Assembly (NCBI RefSeq): GCF_000208745.1
Contig: NC_030851.1
Span: 8,923,165-8,987,164 of the forward strand
DNA length: 64,000 nucleotides
Direction of reading: 5' to 3'
Source of the DNA: Theobroma cacao
Taxonomy: Eukaryota; Streptophyta; Magnoliopsida; Malvales; Malvaceae
Below are positions 22,519 through 32,991 of the stretch, piece after piece. Every line of letters begins with the position of its first letter. Position 1 is the stretch's first letter. A program made the translations under genes and the position numbers. The notes under the pieces were generated by a model, which saw nothing but the letters and a program-made list of their open reading frames with translations, was not told the origin of the DNA and did no database searches.

Positions 22519-24246
22519 ACAAGATGATGCAAAAAAAGAGACAATGGCTATTATCTTCAGATTTGTTGATAAAAAAGGCTTCATTTGATAAAAATTCTTT
22601 GATTTGGCTCATGTGTAGAAAACTAATGCTTTTACTTTGAAGGAGAAAATTTGTAGTGTTCTTGCTTTTCATAATCTTAGTAGCCAAAATATCCAAGGGC
22701 GAGGATATGATAGAACAAGTAACATGTGAGGTGAATGGAACGGATTGAGAGCATTTTTTTTGAAAAAGTGCCCATTTCTTTATTACATTCATTGTTTTGC
22801 TCATCGACTATAATTAATATTGGAAGCAACATGCAAAAATGTCATTCCTATTAAGCATTTTTCCCCTATTTGGCTCTCATTATTAATGTTGTTGATTCCT
22901 TTGCAAAAAGAAAGGATCATTTGCAAATTGCTCATGCAATTGAGATTGTAGAGTTGGTTTCTAATAATGAGCTTGAAATTGGAAAAGGAAGAAATCAAGT
23001 TGGCTCATTAAAAAAGGCAAGTGATACATGATGGGGCACTTATATGAGTTCTCTTCATAGCTTACTTAATTTATGGAATCTGACTCTTAATGTTCTAAGT
23101 GAGATAATTAATGAATGTGGCACCTCATCCCAAAAGGCCTCAGCTGATGAAGCTTGTGATTTGATGACCATATTTGAATTTGTTTTTATTTTACATCTTA
23201 TGATAGAAATTTTGGAAAGAGCAGGTAATTTATGCAGACTTCTTCAGTGTAAATCACAAGACATTGTTAATGCAATGAATTTAGTAGCTACAACAAAGAA
23301 AATTATTCACAACTTTAGAGTTAATGGGTGGGATGTTTTGTTTCAAGAAGTCAAGTCTTTTTGTGAGAAACATGAGATAGAAATTCTTGATATGAATGGT
23401 GCTTATCAATCAAGTAGAGCCTGAGTACTAAAAGGTGAGCAAATTCTGATCATGCATCATTATCATATTGATTTATTCATTGGTATTATAGATTCAATGC
23501 TACAGGAGATGACTAGTAGATTTCATGAAGATGCAATGGAATTGCTTGTTCTTAGTTGATCTTTGGATCCTAACAATGGATCTAAATTATTCAAGATTGA
23601 TGACATCTGCAAACTTGCTCAAAAGTTTTATCTTGATGACTTCACTCATCAAGAAAAATTGCATATGAAATATGAATTGGAGCATTCTGAACTTGATATT
23701 AGACGAGATCCATATCTGCAGAGTGTTTCAACCCTCTCAAAGCTATGCCAATTAATGTCAAAGACAAAAAAAATTAGTTGTATAGTTTCTCCTAAATCGT
23801 TTGGTTCAACTTATCTTAACTCTTTCAGTTTCTACAACAACTACAGAACGTGCATTTTCAACTATGAAAATTGTAAAAACGAGGTGCTTAATAAGATGAA
23901 AGATGATTTTCTTGCTAGTTCACTTATCCTTTACATTGAGAAAGAGATTGTCAAGACCATTGACATGAATTTAGTCATCGATGAATTTGAAAGCATGAAA
24001 GCACATCGAGCACAGCTTACGATGCCTAATGTGAAAATCTAATTTTAATTTTTTTTCTGTTGTATGTCTATATTATATTGGTGAATCTGAAAAACTTATA
24101 TTTAAATTGTTAATAAAATTTTATATTATAATTTAATTTTATTTCAAAAGTGATTAATTTTTTGCTCGAAATTAAATTATTAACCTGATCCATAACCTTA
24201 TATGATTGCTCACCACACCTAATACAAAATCTTGAATCCGCCACTA
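22519..24246 (+). pseudogene. hAT transposase relic, copy B (5' part missing in gap)
   Basis: Corresponds to about 14597-16328 of copy A. Open pieces at 23044-23424 and 23563-24042 match the copy A pieces with few changes (e.g. MDPNNGSKLFKIDDICKLA). The first 500 bp (22519 to about 23060) are clearly more divergent from copy A than the rest. The right terminus reads CCGCCACTA, with A replacing the final G of copy A. Confidence 0.8.
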
Positions 24247-25980
24247 GTGGTATAATACTTGTGGCCATTAAGAGAAAAGATCCTGGGCAACATGATACAA
24301 ATCTTCCTCCCCAAGATCTTGTTTTTACTCACATTGTTACTCATCTTGTTTAGAAAAATGAGGTTGAGGTGCCCTTGAGAAGATCTTTGAGGCAAAAGAA
24401 GTCTGCTATTTCTAATGATTATGTGGTTTATCTTGAAGCGAGTGATTATGATATTAGTCATGTGATGGACCTTGTGACTTTCAATGATGTCATTAATTAT
24501 CCCCAGTCTATTATATGAATAGATACAATGAAAGATGAGATGAGTTCTATGGCTCAGAATGGTGTTTGGGAGCTAGTTGAACTCCCAAAGGGGTGTAGAC
24601 TAATTGGTTACAAATTGGTGTATAGGAGCAAGAAAGATTCTAAGAGAAAATCTGAGAGGTTTAAGGCCAAATTGGTGGCAAAGGGATTTACTCAAAGAGA
24701 TGGAGTAGATTATAATGAGACTTTTTCACCAGTGTCTTCCAAGGGTTTTTATAGAATCATCATGGTCTTTGTAGCGCATTTTGACTTAGAACTTCATCAA
24801 ATGGATGTGAAGATAGCCTTCTTGAACTGTAAACTTGAAAAAAAGGTTTATATGGTACAAATTGAGGGATTTCACGAATCAAAAAGTGAAAGCTTGGTGT
24901 GCAAACTTCAAAAATCCATTTACAATCTGAAGCAAGCTTCCAAACAGTGGTATTTGAAGTTTGATAAGTTAATTACTTCCATGGGTTTTGAGGAAAACAA
25001 GGTTGATCAATGCATATACCTTAAGATTAGTGGGAATAAGTTCATTTTTCTTGTGTTATATGTGGATGATATCATGTTAGCCAGCAATCATGTTGGATTG
25101 TTGCATGAAACTAAGCAATTATCATCCAAGACTTTTGACATGAAAAATCTTGGTGATGCCTCATTTGTGCTTGTGATTAAGATACGCAGAGATAAATCTC
25201 AAAATTTATTACGTCTTTCCTAGAAAGAATACGTTGATTGTGTGCTCAGCAAATTCAACATGCAAAACTGCAAGGCTGGAGATGCACCTGTTGTGATAGG
25301 TGATAGGTTTAAGCTTAGTCAATGTCTTAAAAATTATTTGGAAAGAGAATCCATGAAAGACATACCTTATTCTAGTGTAGTTGGGAGCATAATGTATGTG
25401 CAGGTTTGCACTCAGCCAAACATAGCTTTTGCAGTGGGAGTTCTTGGTAGATATCTTTTTAACCCTAGTTTAGTTCATTTGGTTACTACTAAGAAAGTGA
25501 TTAGGTACTTGCAAAAGACTTAGGATTATATATTGGTGTACAGAAAGGTGGATAATCTTGAAATTGTTGGTTATACATATTCTAACTTCGCTGGTTGTCA
25601 TGATGACATGAAGTCCATCTCAAGGTACATTTTTATGTTGGTTGGGGGAGTTGTTTCATGGAAGAGTGTTAAGCAGATGCTCTTAGCTTCCTCTATTATG
25701 TAGGCTGAGTTTGTTGCTTGTTATAGGGATGCTACGGAAGCTGTTTGGCTTAAAAATCTCATTTCTAGGTTGTGTTGTTGATTCCATTTCTAAACCTCTT
25801 AAGATTTATTATGATAATAAATCTACTGTATTGCTCATTAAGAATAACAAAACCACTAGTGGGTTTAAGCATTTGGAGATAAAGTATATAAAGATCAAGG
25901 ATTTTGTTAAAAATTTTGACATTGTTATTAAGCACATTAACACTAATGATATGTTAACTGATCCTTGGACTAAGGGGTGA
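24247..25980 (+). pseudogene. Copia reverse transcriptase and RNase H, copy B
   Basis: Same content as copy A, with YVDD present near 25060. Here the A run has seven A, so RT is open for 231 codons (24528-25223). The three downstream TAG stops (25221, 25521, 25701) are at the same places as in copy A. An extra TAG occurs at 24351 (CTTGTTTAGAAAAATG), where copy A has GAG. RNase H ends at 25980 with LTDPWTKG. Confidence 0.9.
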
Positions 25981-26969
25981 AGACCTACAATGTTTAGTAG
26001 ACATGTTGAAAGCATGGGTATCTTAGGGTCTTTTGATGTGCTTGGCTAGTGGAAACATGTTATTTATGTTTTTAAACTATCACATCATGGTTTGTATTTA
26101 TGTAAAGACCCTTTCTATGTTTTAGACATTCATGAGTTGTTTGATTTTATATTTATTGACGATCATTGTTGATTGATAATCTATACTGTTATTTAATATT
26201 ATTTGTACATGTACATCTAAGTTATTAAAATTGCTATATTGCATATATGTTTTTTGAAATTTTGAGATCAGTGTCTATCTCGAGAGTGATTTTGGTGTTA
26301 TTCTCATTAATGACACTAGCAAGGAAACTCAAGGTTAAGTGGGAGACATGCAGGCTTGTTGTTAAATGCCATATAGATTTCTCATCAAGTTTAGAGAAAT
26401 CAGTAAAAGGACTGACAATGAAAATAACACATTGAGATCACATTTAGGTGTTATTTTCTTGCTACACAGTCACACTAAGATCCATTGTCGGTAGGATCAC
26501 TGATACTTGTAACTTGGATTGCTCATATGTCAATAAAGGGAATAATGGCTACCATAATTCAATATTAGATGTTTCTGTTGAACAGGATTCTTAAGACGTT
26601 GTCTCTAAAGGCTACATATTTTTTAAATTGTAGCCACATCAAAATTAAGTAAATCGGTATGGAGTCTTGTTTTCTAAAGTGTTTTTTTTAACTTAAAATA
26701 AACCCCAATTAGTATTGCCTAAAATGGAAAATGTTAGAATTTTCTAATATGTGGGCTACTATTAATTGGTAATTACGGTTTAATAAAACAGACTATTAAT
26801 TTAGTCTTGTTGTGAGATAAAGCATGAGAGCCCAATTAATATTAAAATGATCTGTTGATGATGGGTTTTGCACATCTTATTAGGTTAGTGTGGTTTGGTA
26901 GTTGTGTAGGCCTAAGCACAATAAACCTTTAATGGGGAAGCCTCTACTAAGGTTTATTATTTATATATG

Positions 26970-28785
26970 GTCAAAAGACCTATCTAATCCCTGTACTCTT
27001 TAATTTTGTTCAATTTAGTCCCTATATTCAAATCAAAGCAATTTAGTCCCTTGATTTTGAGAATTGCGTCCATTTAGTCCTTCCCCCTAACAGCATCCAA
27101 TTTACCCGTTAAATGATGATGTCAGCGATAACGTCAGCGCTGACATGTCACATTTTGATGACATGGCATTGAGATGATGACATGGCATGCCATGTGGCAT
27201 CGAGTGATGATGTGGTAATGTCACGTGGCACTATACGATGACGTGGTAGTGCTGACATGTCAATGCCATGTGGCAGGTCAAAAAAATTTTCAAAAAAAAT
27301 TCTATCACATCATAAGGACTAAATTGAGCAAAAATATATAGTATAGGGATTAAATTGAACAAAATTGAGATGCTAAGGGATTAAATTAAAAAAATATTTG
27401 AAAAATACAAATCTTTAAATAGATTATTGATATGCTTATTAATAAATCAAATGTTTAAGTGTAAAAGATTTATGGTGTTAAAAAATATNNNNNNNNNNNN
27501 NNNNNNNNNNNNNNNNNNNNNNNNNNNNNNNNNNNNNNNNNNNNNNNNNNNNNNNNNNNNNNNNNNNNNNNNNNNNNNNNNNNNNNNNNNNNNNNNNNNN
27601 NNNNNNNNNNNNNNNNNNNNNNNNNNNNNNNNNNNNNNNNNNNNNNNNNATCCTGACCAAACTATTCGAAGAACTGAACTCATTTCGATTCGGTTCGATT
27701 TACATTTGCTCACCTCTAATATTTATAGTTATATTTGAATTTATCAATCATAAATGCAGTCTTTAATCTAGAAAATTTCAACTTAAAAAATATAACTTGA
27801 AATATTAGACAAAATTAAAACATAAAAAATAAATAAATAATTGGAAGGTTGGAGTTTGGATTCTATGGTTATAATAAAAGGTTTGTCATGTCCAAATTAA
27901 GTACATTAGAATGAGGAATTACTTTTATAATCATTGCTAACTCCATATCTTTGTTTTTCATTTTTTTAAAAGAAAAAGTTAAATCAACATATTTTGCTTA
28001 TTTGACTTTAGCTCAAGTTAAAAACTAAGTTAAATAAATTTTAAATTTGTATACTATTATAAATAAAAGAAAAAAGAATTTATTTAGTCATTTTATATTA
28101 TTTTATTTTAACATAATATAAGTTATTCATATAAATTTGACTTCAGGTATGAAATTTTTCCAAATTTCTTTTATAGAAGGAGAATTCAAACTTAATTTTT
28201 GTAAAAAAGATAAATTAGTTTACATATTCTAGAATCAAATAATCAAGTAAGAAAATATTTATATATATACATATTTTAACACTATAAATCTTTTATACTT
28301 AAATTTTTGGCTTATTAATAAGCATATCAATAATCTGCTTGAAGATTTGTATTTTTTTAAATATTTGTTTTTCAATTTAGTCCCTCAACATCTCAATTTT
28401 GTTTAATTTAGTCCTCATACTATATATTTTTGTCCACTTTAATCCCTATGACACGGTAGAATTTAATTTTTTTTTGGTTTACCACGTGGCATCGACATGT
28501 CAGCATGCTAGTGCCACATCAGCACTACCATGTCATCGTATAGTGTCACGTGACATGCCACCTCATCATCTCAACTCCACATCATCAAAAGTGACAGGTT
28601 ACCGCTGATGTCATTGCTGACGTCAGTGATGATGTCATCTTTTAACAAAAAAATTAGATGGCGTTAGGGGGAAGGACTAAATTGACGTAATTCTAAAAAT
28701 CAAAATACTAAATTGGTTCGATTTTGAGTACAGGGACTGAATTGAACAAAATTGAAGAGTATAAGGACTGAATAGGTCTTTTGAC
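26970..28785. mobile_element. Mutator-type long-TIR element, copy B (with internal gap)
   Basis: Ends identical to copy A (GTCAAAAGACCTAT / ATAGGTCTTTTGAC) at the same LTR site. N gap at 27489-27649. The core right of the gap (27650 to about 28080) has no counterpart in copy A. It starts with TTCGATTCGGTTCGATTTAC and TTTGCTCACCTCTAA, resembling a common plant transposon terminus. The right arm from about 28085 to 28270 is the inverted partner of copy A 19600-19785, which shows the original arms were about 700 bp. Confidence 0.8.
27489..27649. other. Assembly gap (161 N)
   Basis: All N, in the core of the copy B long-TIR element. Probably a repeat-induced gap. Confidence 0.99.
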
Positions 28786-29303
28786 TATTTATATATTTGG
28801 CTAGGTCCCCTCTTTACTTTTAACGAACGGTTTCTGTCTATTGTGAGCCACCAAAAAGAGAAGAGCGAAAAAGAAGACTTAGCTTCTACTAGTAGTTCTC
28901 TGGTATTCCGCAACAAGAAATGGCTACCCTAATGAATCAAACAAGTACTCAATTATAATTATATGACTCTTGATATTCTAATATTCACATATGAATCTAG
29001 GGATTAAAACTTACATTCTCAACTTTTTCATGTCAAGGATCTTTAATGGAACAATTTGTGATGGAAATGCCACACGTTGACTCAAACATTGGTGCATCAA
29101 AGTGTGTTGCCTCAAGTAAAATTGTAACAGCCACCCTAATCCCAAACACATACATGCGAATGTGACTAGTTTCCACCCTCAATTACTTGAGATAAAGCTT
29201 GCAAATCGAACTCTAATTGAGAGGATGCATCCTCACCATACATCTACAATAATGTAGAAGTATAGATTTCCTATAACAAGTTAAAAACAATTACCATTAA
29301 TAT

Positions 29304-29391
29304 GCATCCGAGCATTTGGCTCATTGATTAGTGCATGATCTTCTGCCTAGAAAGCGGGGTTCGAATCCCCCTCCCCCAATTATAAAAAAAA
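29304..29391 (+). mobile_element. Short tRNA-like SINE with 15-bp target duplication, copy B
   Basis: Same insertion as at 21470, with the same duplicated flank AATTACCATTAATAT (29289-29303 and 29392-29406). Its middle reads CTTCTGCCTAGAAAGC followed by a perfect tRNA-like T arm GGGGTTCGAATCCCC, whereas copy A has a weaker arm. The bases outside this 35-bp stretch are nearly unchanged. Confidence 0.75.
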
Positions 29392-30026
29392 AATTACCAT
29401 TAATATATTAAGGAAAAAAACAAATATATTTAAAGTAACCATTGTCAAGATTTAATGTATAAATCAACCAAAGTTCATGTCCACTAACCGATCTAGATTT
29501 TTGTCCACAAAATCAACGCATCTTTCCAAACATTTATGCTTGTAGTTGAACACTTCAAAAAATGTAACTGATCGTTCCAACTCAACTGACTAAATTCATG
29601 TACAATAACACTCAATGAAACATGAATTTAATTTTTAATACAAGAAATTATAACTTAAACTTTCTTACGGATTATAAATATAAAACACTGTAATTTAAAC
29701 TTTTTAAGGAATTAATTTATATAAATATTAATAAAGATTTATCTAATTTATAAAATAAGAATTCTAATTGCATTGAGTGGCTTTCATTAAAAAATATTTT
29801 TCATAATTCTAATAGTATTGAATTTTATATAGATTAATATTATAAAATTTTAATTATAGATTATTTAAACATATATGGTCTTTTATATATAATTGTCTTT
29901 CAATGATGATTAGTTTTTATTTATAAAAAATTAATGGAAATATTTGTATTTTTTATATAATTGTCATTTAAAAATAAATAAATAAATATTTACATGCAAC
30001 GCAAATAACAATAAATACTAATATTT

Positions 30027-30453
30027 CTAAGAAGTTACAAGAAAGTAGAATAAAAAGAAAAAGATAAAATGATACCTTTTTATGGAAAATGCTAATTCAA
30101 TAAAAGAAGATTGAGAAATTACATAACAAAAAATATTAGGAGGTAAAGAACCCTCCCAGAACTGCTTACCATGCAACTCACAACTCTGCCGAGCTAAGTT
30201 ATGGACCAGACCATTTGCTTCACGGGATGCATGGAAAAAAGACACAAAATCACAGAAGAATGCCATCTACTTAATATCCTCCACAAGCACCATGTACTAC
30301 TATCCAGCCTTCTAAGTTGAGTCTTATTAATGTCCTGAATCCATGTTGCAGTGAAACCTGCATCCCAAATCGAAGCATGCACTGCCCCACTAAGCATCTC
30401 GAATGGCTATTCCAAGTGTAGCAACCCTCCCTTCTACGGAAATTTCGTTGCAT
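30027..30453 (-). pseudogene. RNase H-like fragment of a non-LTR retrotransposon (or related RVT_3 domain)
   Basis: Minus-strand reading of 30266-30090 gives FHASREANGLVHNLARQS, the typical C-terminal helix of plant RVT_3/LINE RNase H domains (REAN..AH.LA). Upstream, 30453-30194 is open in other frames without clear motifs. No reverse transcriptase lies nearby and the frame is broken, so this is a scrap. It lies just beyond the last base shared with copy A before the gap, so copy A may also contain it inside the N run. Confidence 0.55.
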
Positions 30454-30703
30454 ATTAATGTACTTCCATGCCTCTCAATTACCATTCAAACATTTATTCA
30501 GCAATTTTGGTAGCTGTAACTACAGCTAAACAGACATCCTCGTGTAAACATCTACTTGGGTAGGACCAAATCATCCATAACACCAAAAAGCTCACTACTT
30601 GTAGTATTTAGCTGTTCGAAAACTCAAATAAGGCAATCTTCAACTAATCTCTAAGCCGGAAAAAAGGAAAAAGCATAAAATGATAATACTCAAAAAAATA
30701 TAA

Positions 30704-31221
30704 GTATAATGCTCAAATAAACTTTTAAAGTATTCAAGAAAATTTAAATAAACTCTTATTTTTTTATTACATTCAATTAAGCTTTTATACTTCTATTTTG
30801 AATCAAATAAACCCTTATGACTTATGATCAATTAATTTCCATCAATCAAAATACTCCTTGTCATTTTATATCCACATAATATTAATATAGCGTTGATGTG
30901 AAAAGTGAAAAATGTCACAAGGTCGTGTTATCATACCAAATTAGCATATTACTTCATCATAAATTATGATATGTCAAGATGCCACATCATCATCAATTAT
31001 GACAAGTTAGTATGCCACATTAGCGCCACGTAACATAAAATGAAAAATGATATTTTAATTAAATCAATCATTAATCATAAGAGTTTATTTGATTCAAAAT
31101 AAAAATTCAAGAGCTTATTTGATTTAAAATAAAAATAAAAATACTTAATTGAATATAATAAAAATATAAAAATTTATTTAAATTTTCTCAACTAGTTTAA
31201 GAGCTTTTTAAATATTATGCC
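30704..31221. mobile_element. MITE-like element with long imperfect TIRs (Mutator-size duplication)
   Basis: The left arm (GTATAATGCTCAAATAAAC..., about 150 bp) is inverted at the right end (...TTTTTAAATATTATGCC), with shared TTTAAATAAA, TTCAATTAAG and AAATCAAATAA blocks. The flanks carry AAAAATATAA at 30694-30703 and 31222-31231. The centre contains several ATGCCACAT/GCCACGT motifs. No coding capacity. A 10-bp duplication points to a non-autonomous MULE. Confidence 0.68.
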
Positions 31222-31231
31222 AAAAATATAA

Positions 31232-31692
31232 ATAAAACTTAAACAAAACCCATTAAAGGCATCTCATTTATAAGCCCAGTGCCACGGGCCGACAACAACC
31301 CTTGACACTTAATTGAGGGGTCCAACACACTTTTGGTTGGTAAGGCGTTGCGGGGATGGGCCGAAAAGTACCCTATGTACGCACTTTCAGGTCCTGCAAT
31401 CTTGTCTGGAAGAGTTCACAAGAAAGCTGATCCAATGACAAGTTACACCGCTAATTGTTAGATGTTTTGGGGGGAGTAAGCAAAAACAATTTCAATAAAG
31501 GAGGGCAATTATTTGCATTTTCGGCGCTCTTAACTGGTGTCGCATGTTTGGGCATGGTTTAGTGCCATAACATGAGGGAATGCCATGTCAAAAGTCGAGA
31601 CTCACGTGATGACCGTTTGACATTTTGGATTCTCAAATTGCAATTTTCCACTATGGACTCACCCTCTGGCCTACACTTTTGTTTGTTTGTCC

Positions 31693-31731
<39 letters not shown>

Positions 31732-32260
31732 ATGGAAAAATAAAACAAAAGTCTATTCAGAAAACATGGCTATGAAGGAATTTATCATTTTTTTGAACAC
31801 CATGGAGTTCAAGGAAGGCCTCGCCAAATTATAGTGCAATTCTTGAGATTGTATGATTTCTTAGTTTTCATCTTCACCAATGCCGAGAATGTGCCTAACA
31901 TATGTAGATCTAGTAAACTAGGCACTCGGCAAAGGTGGGTTTGGAATGTACGTTCCTTTGGGTGAGTAGACAACTACACATGCTGAGCCCAATCGATCAT
32001 TGCCTATCTATTTTTATTAAAGCAATGAAACCATGCGATGGTCAAAAGAACAAAATGACACACATCTCAAGAGAATAGACTAATGTGTCAAACTTTCAAT
32101 TACTAAACTTAAAAAACAGGTGGAGGGGGGGAAAAGGTTTAGCAATATTAGCTGTCCAGCAAGTTCTTTCTTTTACATGTAGGACGAGAGCGATTGTTGA
32201 TCAATGATCAGTATTGTTGGAAGGGTTGGGGAAAAGGGGTTCCCCTAAAGATGGCATTTC
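31232..32260. other. Intergenic DNA with a (TC)15 microsatellite at 31699-31728
   Basis: The dinucleotide run is perfect. I see no supported gene; open frames at 31572-31834 are built around the microsatellite. 32000-32260 is probably the 3' untranslated side of the DUF1218 gene. Confidence 0.6.
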
Positions 32261-32991
32261 TTACTTTTCTTCGTCACTAGCTGCAGTGGCAGAAACGTAA
32301 TATGCAACAGAAAATAACCCATGAACAAAACACAAAATTCCTCCAATCGACAGGAAATGATGGTGCGTGAAACCACAGGATGCCTTGGATTTGTTGTTTG
32401 ATAATATCCCTATCACCAGAGTGGACAACCCAACGGCTAATATGATCCTGATCAACCACAAAATATATGAAATCACACCAAAAATAACTATTACTGCTAC
32501 TGCTACTATTAATTATTCACGTTGTTACTCATAGTAATTCCTATGCTAACCGTGTAGAGTGAGCAAGGAACAATTCCAAGGAAAATCTGCTTACCAGGTG
32601 AAAATGAGACATGCCACTGAAAGCTGCCTGTTAGGGGAGGCTCTCTGGAACTCTTCTTGAGAACAGACACACATGCATCCACCAAGCAGGTTAGCAAGAA
32701 CATGGGCTAGAGTCAACAGCGCTGCGGCACCCAACGCTAGCTTGAACGCGTCATGGCTTGGGTCTCTGCACTCAAATATCCACAGCCTTAAGTGCTTAAC
32801 CTGTCAAAACAAAAAACCCTCATGAGTACAACTCACAAAATTGCAATATCTACTTTTTCCCATGTAATTAAAAGGTAGTGTTTTCAAGGCACCTTGTTTT
32901 GTGCAACTTCTGCCTGGATGCCAAGAATACCTGCTGCAACATCCATGGCCACAATCAGAAGACAAACGAGAACGCCTCCGAGTTTAAGCAT
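32261..32991 (-). CDS. DUF1218 family membrane protein, three exons
   Basis: Exons on the minus strand: 32991-32893, 32800-32595, 32447-32261. They join in frame (phases 0 and 2, GT-AG) to 163 residues, near the family's usual size. The protein begins MLKLGGVLVCLLIVAMDVAA, a hydrophobic signal/anchor segment, and continues GILGIQAEVAQNK, a DUF1218 signature. Further membrane segments lie at about 52-74, 93-117 and 133-155. Conserved Cys occur in FEC (43), LLGGCMCVC (75-79), VAC (97) and ASCGF (126). DUF1218 proteins are plant-specific, enter the secretory or plasma membrane system, and some members affect secondary wall or vein patterning; the role of this one is unknown. The first ATG fits the family N-terminus, so the start is well supported. 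Confidence 0.92.

Larger units (their letters stand above)
26732..29015 (+). repeat. 3' LTR of copia, copy B, split by the same insertion
   Basis: Halves at 26732-26969 and 28786-29015. Same start, end and insertion point as copy A, hence a duplicate and not an independent retrotransposon insertion. Confidence 0.85.

Noticed and set aside
22138..22804. Several open frames running through the N gap
   Set aside because: They consist largely of X residues; an open frame across unknown bases has no meaning.
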